From contig JALGZR010000073.1 of NCBI GenBank assembly GCA_025774805.1, positions 1 through 38,571 of the forward strand: a stretch of DNA of 38,571 bases. The letters run 5' to 3'. Below the pieces are notes generated by a model, which did no database searches, was not told the DNA's origin, and saw only the letters and a program-made list of their open reading frames with translations. Below, one piece after another: positions 32,532 through 38,571 of the stretch. Numbering within the stretch: position 1 is the stretch's first letter; each line of letters starts with the position of its first letter. Source of the DNA: a bacterium. GTDB lineage: Bacteria; ARS69. The position numbers were made by a program, and so were the translations under genes.

Positions 32532-33211
32532 TACTCCCCCCGGACCTCTATCGGGTACTCCTTGGCCAAGAGGAGCTCGCGGCTGTCCACGAGAACGGGA
32601 AGCCCGCGGATCACGCAGAGCCCGACGGTCAGGTACACGAGAGCGATCCGGACGACATCGAGTCCGCTCCGCCACTCCGGGAGGAGCGAGAGGGCGCCCG
32701 ACTCCTCTCCCTTGGCGACGACCATCACGGCCCCGAGGACGACGAAGGCCGCCACCTTGGCGACGCCGTACAGAGAGCGGCTGAACCGGGAGGCGACCAG
32801 GAAGTGCGTGATCCCCGCCCTCATCATCGTCTTCTCGCCGAACGGGGTCTTTCCCTTCGAGAAGGCGACGCTTCGCGCCGTGTCGACGAGAAAGCTCCGC
32901 GTGACCACGACGATCGGAACCCAGACCCCGACGAGATGCACCGTCGCGAAGTAAATCCAGAAGACGTGTTCGACGATTCGATCCGCGGTGATGTCGATCA
33001 GGGCGCCGAGCTCGGAGGCGACCCCCAGCCGACGCGCCAGGTATCCGTCGAGCGCGTCCATCGTGATCACGACGACGGTGAGGATGAGACCGGCGAACGC
33101 GTACCAGAAGGAACCGGAGAGCAGACCGAGCGCCACGAAGGCGAGGCAGACGCGGAGGACGACGACACCGTGAGGTGCGAGATGAGCGGGTCGTGCCGGC
33201 GTGGACTCCAT
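32531..33211 (-). CDS. CDP-alcohol phosphatidyltransferase
   Basis: 226 residues from the ATG at 33211 (GGAGGGTG upstream). A longer form to 33274 has no RBS. The complete CDP-OH-P signature DG(X2)AR(X8)G(X3)D(X3)D is present as DGYLARRLGVASELGALIDI followed by TAD, with all four metal-binding Asp residues. About six membrane helices are predicted. It condenses CDP-diacylglycerol (or a similar CDP-lipid) with an alcohol such as glycerol-3-phosphate or inositol phosphate at the inner membrane. The overlapping HAD phosphatase gene suggests that the product is a lipid phosphate that is then dephosphorylated. The head group is not determined. Confidence 0.9.
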   Translation of the reverse strand: MESTPARPAHLAPHGVVVLRVCLAFVALGLLSGSFWYAFAGLILTVVVITMDALDGYLARRLGVASELGALIDITADRIVEHVFWIYFATVHLVGVWVPIVVVTRSFLVDTARSVAFSKGKTPFGEKTMMRAGITHFLVASRFSRSLYGVAKVAAFVVLGAVMVVAKGEESGALSLLPEWRSGLDVVRIALVYLTVGLCVIRGLPVLVDSRELLLAKEYPIEVRGE

Positions 33212-33368
33212 CCCGTCACCCTCCGATCTTTCCCCGGCACGGAGGCGGCCGGGAATGCCGGAACCGCGGGTCATGGTAGACGAGGCTCGTCAGGAGTGAC
33301 AGCGACTTCCTCCCGGGTCCCCTGGCGGCGTTCTGGCCCATTCGCATTCCGCAGGCTAAGGTGAGGGC

Positions 33369-34133
33369 ATGATCCCGGAACCCGAGGCCGCGAAGACCGA
33401 CGACGAGGCAACACCGGCCGTTCGATTGCAGGACGTCGCCAAGCGCCTGGGAACGACCGCGGCTCTGGACGGCATCACGCTGGACGTCCCCGTCGGTGTC
33501 GGCACCGCGATCGCCGGCGAGACGGGCAGCGGCAAGTCCACTCTGCTGAGTCTCGTGATCGGTCTGCTGCGACCCGACCGGGGACTCGTGCACGTCCTGG
33601 GGCGACCCCTGGACTACGACGATCCCGCGCCGCAGAGACGACGGATGGGATACTCGATCCAGCAGGTCGCCCTGTTCCCCCACCTCCGAGTGCGAGAGAA
33701 CATCGCTCTGGCGGCACGTCTCGCGAGGTGGTCCTCCGAGGAGATCGAGCTTCGCCTGCAACAGCTCCTCGCGCTCATGGCACTGTCGCCCGATCTCCTC
33801 CGGCGCTACCCTCCCCAGCTCTCCGGCGGACAGCAGCAGCGGGCCGCGATCTGCCGGGCCATGATGCTGCGACCGGAGCTGCTCCTGCTGGACGAGCCGT
33901 TCTCCGGACTGGATCCGGTGACGAAGGGGGTCGAGCTCCACGCTCGCGAAGCGGCGACCTTCCTCCTCGTCACCCACGACCTGGCCGAGGCCCGCCGCCT
34001 GGCCGAGCAAATCGTCATCCTCCGGGAGGGCCGGCTGATCGAGGCCGGCCCTGCGGACCGCGTGATCCGGGCCCCGAAGCACGAATACTCGCGGCAGCTC
34101 ATCCGCTCGCAGCTCGGTGAGCCGGATGCGTAG
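33369..34133 (+). CDS. OpuC/ProV-type ABC transporter ATP-binding protein
   Basis: 254 residues with an AAGGTGAGG ribosome binding site. Walker A is GETGSGKST, the Q-loop is in YSIQQVALFPHL, the signature is LSGGQQQR, Walker B is LLLLDEPFSGLD, and the switch His is in LLVTHD. It lacks the C-terminal CBS domains of OpuCA. The stretch between the D-loop and switch (LDPVTKGVELHAREAATFLL) is about six residues shorter than in related ATPases. It energises the substrate-binding/permease fusion encoded immediately downstream, whose ATG (34126) lies inside this gene. The likely substrates are quaternary amines (choline, betaine, carnitine) or low-molecular-weight thiols. Confidence 0.9.
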   Translation: MIPEPEAAKTDDEATPAVRLQDVAKRLGTTAALDGITLDVPVGVGTAIAGETGSGKSTLLSLVIGLLRPDRGLVHVLGRPLDYDDPAPQRRRMGYSIQQVALFPHLRVRENIALAARLARWSSEEIELRLQQLLALMALSPDLLRRYPPQLSGGQQQRAAICRAMMLRPELLLLDEPFSGLDPVTKGVELHAREAATFLLVTHDLAEARRLAEQIVILREGRLIEAGPADRVIRAPKHEYSRQLIRSQLGEPDA

Positions 34134-35601
34134 CGCCCTGCTCGTGATCCCGTTGGTCGCGATGGGGGACGTGGCGGCCGGGACCGTGGCCGTGGGGTCG
34201 AAGAACTTCACGGAAAGCTACCTGCTCGCCGAGATCGTGTGCCAGTTGCTGGAGGCGGAAGGGCACGAGGTGAACCGGAGACTCGGCTTCGGCGGCACCA
34301 AGGTATGCTACGAGGCCCTGATCGCCGGCGAGATCGACCTCTATCCCGAGTACACGGGGACGATCCGCGAGGTGATTCTCGACGGGGGATCGGACACGGA
34401 GATCGACGCTCTCAACCGGGAGCTCGCCCCCCACGGCCTGCGGGCCGTCACCCCCCTCGGCTTCAACAACACGTATGCGATCGCGGTGGCGCCGGAGATC
34501 GCCCGCGACCGGGGCCTGAGGCGAATCTCGGATCTCGCCCGCGAGCCGGACCTCGGGCTGGGCTTCAGCCACGAGTTCCGCGATCGGCGTGACGGCTGGC
34601 CGGGACTGGCTGCGCTCTACGAGCTGCCGCAGCAACCGTCCGGAATCGAGCACGGTCTCGCCTATCAGGCCATCGCCCAGGGTCGCATCGACGTCACGGA
34701 CGCGTACTCCACCGACGGCGACATCGAGCGCTACGGACTCGTGCTCCTGGAGGACGATCGCGGCTACTTCCCGGACTACCTGGCGGTGCTGCTGACCCGC
34801 AACGGGCTGCCCGCGGCCGTCCGGCAACGAGTCCGGACGCTGGAGGGGATCCTCGACGACGCATCGATGCGCGCGCTGAATGCGCGGGTGGTCGTGGACG
34901 GTCAGCCGATTCCCGCCGTCGCCAGCGAGTTCCTGACCGCGCGGGGGTTGATCCGGGAAACCGTAGGCGCCGCTCCGCTCTGGCAACGGCTCGCGAAGAA
35001 CTCCGCACGACATCTCAAGCTCACGGCCATCGCCCTCGCGCTCGCCTGTCTTTTCGGCGTGACGGCGGCGTTGCTCACCTTCCGGCATCGCGGGATCTCC
35101 GGCCCCCTGCTGTACGTGGCCGGTCTCCTGCAGACCATTCCCTCGATCGCTCTGCTCGCGCTGATGATCCCGCTGTTCGGGGTCGGGCAGTGGCCCGCCA
35201 TCGTCGCTCTGTTCCTGTACTCGTTGTTGCCCGTCGTGCGCAGCACCGTCACCGCGCTTGTCTCCATCGATCCGGTCTACCGCCGGGTCGCCGCCGCCAT
35301 GGGCATGAGCCGACTGCAGGAGCTGCGTCACGTGCTCGTGCCGCTCGCGCTGCCGCACATCATCGCCGGGGTCCGGACGGCCGCGGTCATCAGCATCGGC
35401 ACCGCGACACTGGCGGCCTTCATCGGCGCCGGCGGACTCGGGGAGCCGATCGTCACGGGTCTCGCGCTGAACGACAGCCGGCTGATCCTGGAGGGCGCGA
35501 TCCCGGCCGCGCTCCTGGCCATCGGGACGGAGCTCGGCTTCGACGGGCTGGAACGACGGCTGGTGCCGGCCCACATGAGATCGAGGAATCTGGCGGTCTG
35601 A
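34126..35601 (+). CDS. Substrate-binding protein/permease fusion of an OpuC-type ABC importer
   Basis: 491 residues from the ATG at 34126; a GTG at 34117 is also in frame. Signal sequence MRSALLVIPLVAMGDVAA is followed by the OpuAC/OpuBC-type binding domain: GSKNFTESYLLAEIVCQLLE, LGFGGTKVCYEALIAGEIDL, YPEYTGTI and DVTDAYSTDGDI. From about residue 285, five or so helices form the permease (HLKLTAIALALACLFGVTAA, LQTIPSIALLALMIPLFGVG) with the EAA loop AAAMGMSRLQELRHVLVPLA. The binding domain is N-terminal to the permease, the reverse of OpuABC and EgtUBC. It imports a quaternary amine or related solute with the upstream ATPase. Confidence 0.9.
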   Translation: MRSALLVIPLVAMGDVAAGTVAVGSKNFTESYLLAEIVCQLLEAEGHEVNRRLGFGGTKVCYEALIAGEIDLYPEYTGTIREVILDGGSDTEIDALNRELAPHGLRAVTPLGFNNTYAIAVAPEIARDRGLRRISDLAREPDLGLGFSHEFRDRRDGWPGLAALYELPQQPSGIEHGLAYQAIAQGRIDVTDAYSTDGDIERYGLVLLEDDRGYFPDYLAVLLTRNGLPAAVRQRVRTLEGILDDASMRALNARVVVDGQPIPAVASEFLTARGLIRETVGAAPLWQRLAKNSARHLKLTAIALALACLFGVTAALLTFRHRGISGPLLYVAGLLQTIPSIALLALMIPLFGVGQWPAIVALFLYSLLPVVRSTVTALVSIDPVYRRVAAAMGMSRLQELRHVLVPLALPHIIAGVRTAAVISIGTATLAAFIGAGGLGEPIVTGLALNDSRLILEGAIPAALLAIGTELGFDGLERRLVPAHMRSRNLAV

Positions 35602-35640
35602 AGGAGATGACCGACCTCGTCCGAGGGCCCGGGCGGAAGC

Positions 35641-37125
35641 TCATTCATTTGGCCGACGAAGGCCCGGGGATCGATGAGCTGCCTTCGAGCGGCGCGTCGC
35701 GCGGGGGAACTCGGAGATCCCCGAACCGAGACGATCGAGTTCGAGTCGGAGACGACCCGCCAAGTCGGAACGGATCGCAAGGAGATCGTTCGTTTCTTCG
35801 AGATCGTCGGCGAGATCGAAGAGCATCTCCCGGCCGTCGCGAAAACGAATGAGCTTCCAGCGGCCCATCCGGATCGCCCAGTCCTGCGCCGAGTTCGACA
35901 CGATGACGAGAGGGGAACGCTCTTCGCGTTCTCGATCCTCGCCGAAGATCTCGGGGAGAAGACTCCGTCCATCCGGGCCCAGGTCGGGCGGGAGCGGATG
36001 CCCGAGGAAGTCCGCGATGGTCGAAGGAAGATCGACAATTCCGGCGACGGCGTCGCTGTGACGCCTCGCTGCCCCCTTGCCCGGCGGCCGGACGAGAAGG
36101 GGGATGCGATGGCCGGCCTCCCAGATCTGGCCCTTCGATCCTCTCAGCCCGCCGTTCGGGCGGAACCTCGGTTCGGCCATCATGAATCGGCCGGCCCCGT
36201 TGTCACTTGTCACCACCACGAGTGTCCGATCCGCGATTCCCTCGCGCTCCAACGCTCTGAGGACGGATCCGACCGTCCAGTCAAACTCCCGAACACAGTC
36301 GGGGTAAAGGCCTGCCCGGCTAGACCCGCGAAATCCGGGCGGAGGCGTATACGGGAAGTGGGGGTTGTAGGTCGGAAGGTACAGAAAGAATGTCGTGTCC
36401 GCGTGGTCTTCGATGAACCGCACCGCTTCCTCGGTGAGCGAAGCCGCGACGTACCGCCGATCCACCGTGTTCGGGAGAGCCGGGGGACCTGTTCTCCAGC
36501 CGCGATCGGGTCCCCTGCCCCGACGGGCCGGGGTTACCTCGTGATCGACGACCCACACGAACGGAGGTTTCGACCGACCGTGAAAGAGCCCAACGTAATG
36601 ATCGAAGCCCGCCTCCAAGGGTCCCGGCTCTCTTCGGTCTCCCGGCTGGGGGTGAGTCAGCCGCGGATCGGTGATCTCCATCCCTCCCGGTCCGAGGCCC
36701 AGGTGCCACTTGCCGATACAGGCCGTCACGTAGCCGAGCGATCCGAGAAAAGAAGGCAGGGTGGGCTCTCCCGGACGGAGGAGGAGTGGCGTCGCGACGT
36801 CGGCAGTGCGTACGATTCCGCGCCGCCAGGCGTAGGTTCCGGTCAGAAGACCGAAGCGCGTCGGGGTGCAGATGGGCGCGACGGAGTGGGCGTCCGTGAA
36901 GAGCATCCCGTCCCGGGACAGGCGATCGATCCAGGGAGTGAGGACATAACGGGAGCCGTAGCATCCGACGCTTCCGTACCCGAGATCATCCGCCAGAATG
37001 ATCACGATGTTGGCTCGAAGGGACGCGATCCCCGGTGCGTCTCCCGCGACGCGCCCGCCGGAAGTTGCGCAGCCGACCGCGGTCCAGGCCCCGAAGAGGG
37101 TGAGGGCGACGAGTGCCCTTCGCAC
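35641..37125 (-). CDS. Sulfatase (type I, Cys-type) lipoprotein
   Basis: 494 residues with a GTG start at 37125 (GGAGG 8 nt upstream). The N-terminus is a lipoprotein signal with lipobox AVGC (Cys19). The alkaline-phosphatase-superfamily core has IVIILADDLGYGSVGCYG (metal Asp46-Asp47) and the formylglycine motif CTPTR (Cys86-Arg90) in SVAPICTPTRFGLLTGTYAW. GKWHLGLG, VVVTSDNGAG, GLRGSKGQIWEAGHRIPLLV and WKLIRF follow as in arylsulfatases. Cys86 must be oxidised by a formylglycine-generating enzyme, which is not in the window. It is anchored in the envelope and probably desulfates a polysaccharide or aryl sulfate. Confidence 0.93.
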   Translation of the reverse strand: MRRALVALTLFGAWTAVGCATSGGRVAGDAPGIASLRANIVIILADDLGYGSVGCYGSRYVLTPWIDRLSRDGMLFTDAHSVAPICTPTRFGLLTGTYAWRRGIVRTADVATPLLLRPGEPTLPSFLGSLGYVTACIGKWHLGLGPGGMEITDPRLTHPQPGDRREPGPLEAGFDHYVGLFHGRSKPPFVWVVDHEVTPARRGRGPDRGWRTGPPALPNTVDRRYVAASLTEEAVRFIEDHADTTFFLYLPTYNPHFPYTPPPGFRGSSRAGLYPDCVREFDWTVGSVLRALEREGIADRTLVVVTSDNGAGRFMMAEPRFRPNGGLRGSKGQIWEAGHRIPLLVRPPGKGAARRHSDAVAGIVDLPSTIADFLGHPLPPDLGPDGRSLLPEIFGEDREREERSPLVIVSNSAQDWAIRMGRWKLIRFRDGREMLFDLADDLEETNDLLAIRSDLAGRLRLELDRLGSGISEFPRATRRSKAAHRSPGLRRPNE

Positions 37126-37182
37126 GGACCGTTCCTCCGAAAGTGGATGGACCGGGATGCAGTGGTTCGAGAGCGGCGAAGT

Positions 37183-37209
37183 CTAGCCTCGATCCGTCAG
37201 AAAATCTCG
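37183..37209 (+). repeat. Left terminal inverted repeat of the MITE-like element
   Basis: 27 bp, an exact inverse of 37351-37377. Confidence 0.9.
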
Positions 37210-37267
37210 AGGGAAAACGCACGAGAGCGCGCCAGCCGGGGTCGCGCGCAGCCCGAGCCAAGCGGAG

Positions 37268-37287
37268 CTTATCTCACGATAAGTGAG
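37268..37287. other. Two mutually exclusive hairpins at the element centre
   Basis: CTTATC (37268-37273)/TCAC/GATAAG (37278-37283) gives a 6-bp stem. Overlapping it, CTCAC (37273-37277)/GATAA/GTGAG (37283-37287) gives a 5-bp stem. Only one can form at a time. Confidence 0.5.
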
Positions 37288-37350
37288 TGTTGGCGAGGGC
37301 GAGCACGGCCGCGGATGGCATGCTATCGTGCGAGCGCCAGCGCTTTTCGC

Positions 37351-37377
37351 CGAGATTTTCTGACGGATCGAGGCTAG
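37351..37377 (-). repeat. Right terminal inverted repeat of the MITE-like element
   Basis: 27 bp, an exact inverse of 37183-37209. Confidence 0.9.
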
Positions 37378-37707
37378 CACAGGCCGGATGAGACGCCGAG
37401 GCGTCCTGTTCCCCTGTTGTCCGCACTCCGCGCACGCACAAGGTTGCGGGATCCGAGTGGACGGACCGGGGAGGCTGCCGGCTCGCGACCCCCGCGGCGA
37501 ACGGTCACGTCGGTTCCTCCCCGAGCCACCGACCGCGACCCGCGCCGTGACGGGCGGGAGTTGCCGACACGTCGTCGAGATGAGGCGGAGCCACGGAGGG
37601 CGGAGCCGACGATCGCGATCCGAGCGGGGCCGTCTCCACAATTCCCCCCGAATCCCCCTTGATGGCGGGCCACCCGAGAGTTAAGTTAGGTAAACTTTCT
37701 GGGAAGT
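37378..37707. other. 330-bp intergenic stretch between the MITE-like element and the RelA/SpoT gene
   Basis: I see no credible gene here. Composition stays GC-rich to about 37675, then turns abruptly AT-rich (TTAAGTTAGGTAAACTTTCT from 37681) just before the next ATG. TTGATG (37659-37664) and TAAGTT (37682-37687), or TAAACT (37691-37696), could serve as promoter boxes but match consensus weakly. The composition switch near 37680 may be the border of acquired DNA. Confidence 0.5.
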
Positions 37708-38571
37708 ATGTACTTAACGAAAGATGATCTATTGGCATGGACTCGTCCCGGGAAGCATAGCAAGTCCAGGATCAATCGAGCTGGCGCTGCTTTGGCGGCT
37801 GGGCGGACCGACGAGGAAGACTTCTATGCGATCAACAACTGGAGATCCAGTCATAGCTTTCCGCTGAATTCCTTTCAAATGAGTTTAAGAGCGCGTGCCC
37901 GAAGGGTTGACGATCATCCGGTAATCGCCCAGAGGCTCAAGCGAATGTCTTCGATCAAAGCGAAACTAGAACGGTTCCCTCACATGGCCCTGACTCAGAT
38001 GCAAGACATCGGAGGTTGTCGAGCTGTAGTGCGCAACACTTTGCGTGCTTACCAACTTCTCAATGTGTATCTCACGGCAGATGCGAAGAGTCCGAATCGT
38101 GGCCCCGAACACATTGAACAGTATGACTACATTGACGATCCGAAAGAAGATGGGTATCGAGGGATCCACTTGGTCTACAAATACAGAACGTCATCGGATT
38201 TGCACAAGCCATGGCAAGGGTTGAGAATCGAGATACAGATTCGGTCAAAAGTCCAACATGCTTGGGCGACTGCTGTTGAGACAGTCTCGACGTTTACTGG
38301 ACAAGCGTTGAAGTTCAGTGGGGGCCGTGACGAGTGGAGACGGTTCTTCGCGCTAGCTTCGAGTGCATTCGCTATGCGAGAGCGAACGCAGGCGGTGCCG
38401 AATGTGCCCACCGATGAAACTGTCCTATTGTCGGAGCTTATCGAGTTGAGAGACAGACTCCGAGTCGATGTAACGCTCCGGGGATGGGGGATTGCCGTTA
38501 AGGAGCTGACTGAGCGAGCAACTCGCCAATCCGATTTGTTTCTACTAGTGCTTGATCCTAGTGGCCCCAAT
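37708..38571 (+). CDS. RelA/SpoT-domain protein, foreign composition, C-terminus beyond window
   Basis: 288 codons from the ATG at 37708 with no stop before the edge. The N-terminus is MYLTKDDLLAWTRPGKHSKS. RelA/SpoT nucleotidyl (pyrophosphokinase) motifs follow in order: IAQRLKRMSSIKAKL (nucleotide-binding basic helix), MALTQMQDIGGCRAVV (Asp100), KEDGYRGIHLVYKY (Tyr150, His154) and RIEIQIRSKVQHAWATAVET (Glu175, Gln177). No HD hydrolase, TGS or ACT domain precedes or follows within the window, so it is not a long Rel. Such stand-alone RelA/SpoT-domain proteins occur as accessory genes, including toxic small alarmone synthetases and CapRel-type phage-defence factors. Base composition is near 50 % GC with A/T-rich third positions, unlike every neighbour, which indicates recent transfer. 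Function beyond the domain is inferred. Confidence 0.85.
   Translation, partial: MYLTKDDLLAWTRPGKHSKSRINRAGAALAAGRTDEEDFYAINNWRSSHSFPLNSFQMSLRARARRVDDHPVIAQRLKRMSSIKAKLERFPHMALTQMQDIGGCRAVVRNTLRAYQLLNVYLTADAKSPNRGPEHIEQYDYIDDPKEDGYRGIHLVYKYRTSSDLHKPWQGLRIEIQIRSKVQHAWATAVETVSTFTGQALKFSGGRDEWRRFFALASSAFAMRERTQAVPNVPTDETVLLSELIELRDRLRVDVTLRGWGIAVKELTERATRQSDLFLLVLDPSGPN

Larger units (their letters stand above)
37183..37377. mobile_element. MITE-like non-autonomous element with 27-bp perfect terminal inverted repeats
   Basis: Bases 37183-37209 and 37351-37377 are exact inverted copies of 27 bp, beginning CTAGCCTCGATCCGTCAG and ending AAAATCTCG. The enclosed 141 bp has no coding capacity and contains a small symmetric hairpin region at 37268-37287. 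The inner flanks (GGGAAAACGC against GCGAAAAGCGC) continue the symmetry imperfectly. Each end carries the palindrome CTAG, which could be a 4-bp target duplication (the remaining repeat would then be 23 bp) or part of the repeat. It sits 57 bp upstream of the sulfatase start. No transposase is present, so it would need one in trans. Confidence 0.8.

Noticed and set aside
31908-32954. A 348-codon plus-strand frame opposite the HAD phosphatase and CDP-alcohol transferase
   Set aside because: The minus strand has complete HAD and CDP-OH-P motifs. The plus frame has none.
37392-37405. A short palindrome GACGCCGAGGCGTC just right of the MITE-like element as a possible attachment site
   Set aside because: It is only 14 bp, is common by chance at this GC content, and has no integrase or direct repeat partner.
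37183-37641. A 152-codon minus-strand frame starting in the gap and ending in the left inverted repeat
   Set aside because: It ends in the repeat only because the repeat carries TAG. It has no RBS or recognisable domain and spans the whole MITE-like element.
37378-37684. Several 80-100-codon frames in the gap before the RelA/SpoT gene
   Set aside because: They are Arg-rich, overlap each other in several frames, and lack ribosome sites.
1-38571. tRNA, rRNA, CRISPR arrays or riboswitches
   Set aside because: I read the gaps on both strands for cloverleaf ends, CCA tails, regularly spaced repeats and conserved aptamer cores and found none. Gaps are mostly under 200 bp.

Overview
The window is about 38.6 kb of very GC-rich bacterial DNA (roughly 70 % G+C by eye) with tightly packed genes, many 4-bp stop/start overlaps and frequent GTG or TTG starts. 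Two secreted proteins (20173-22797 and 29545-31809) end in the FlgD-Ig/type-A-sorting-like module (PNP..., ...WDGRD..GR...SGVYL) that is common in FCB-group and candidate-phylum bacteria. With the high GC, this suggests a Candidatus Eisenbacteria/Krumholzibacteria-like organism. That placement is inferred from gene style only; no rRNA or other phylogenetic marker is present.

Layout, left to right. (a) 1-1802 (-): a secreted subtilisin-like protease cut off by the left edge. (b) 1998-6700 (+): a mutagenic DNA-synthesis cassette of a DUF6504-like small protein, a catalytically intact Y-family polymerase and DnaE2, behind a near-consensus promoter that leaves almost no 5' leader. (c) 6865-11510 (+): an ADP-ribose-type Nudix enzyme and two polytopic GT-C glycosyltransferases, the second with TPRs. 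(d) 11531-18450: HD hydrolase (-), conserved unknown (+), rhomboid-TPR protease (+), tandem retropepsin-like protease (-), MFS transporter (+) and sodium:solute symporter (-), with tail-to-tail overlaps and one pair of head-to-head overlapping start codons. (e) 18554-19982 (+): a DnaQ-type exonuclease fused to a WYL domain, overlapping a frameshifted family-4 uracil-DNA glycosylase. (f) 20173-22797: a secreted FG-GAP/ASPIC protein. (g) 22960-26792: ferredoxin joined to proline dehydrogenase, adenosine deaminase, and a Nudix/metallo-beta-lactamase fusion. (h) 27114-31809: aminotransferase, DUF1848 Fe-S protein and an LVIVD-repeat secreted protein. (i) 31890-33211 (-): HAD-IB phosphatase and CDP-alcohol phosphatidyltransferase, a likely lipid head-group pair. 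(j) 33369-35601: an OpuC-type ABC importer with a substrate-binding/permease fusion. (k) 35641-37125 (-): a lipoprotein sulfatase. (l) 37183-37377: a 195-bp MITE-like element with perfect 27-bp terminal inverted repeats. (m) 37708-end: a RelA/SpoT-domain gene of clearly lower GC that runs off the right edge and looks horizontally acquired.

The items most worth a second look are the exonuclease-WYL fusion with its UDG partner, the ferredoxin-ProDH joint (a real fusion or a one-base frameshift), the MITE-like element next to the foreign RelA/SpoT gene, and the DinB/DnaE2 cassette with its compact promoter. Three places (about 12338, 19643 and 23239) read better with one extra T in a short T run. 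This hints at a systematic single-base error in the assembly, or at three genuine lesions. No tRNA, rRNA or CRISPR array was seen.
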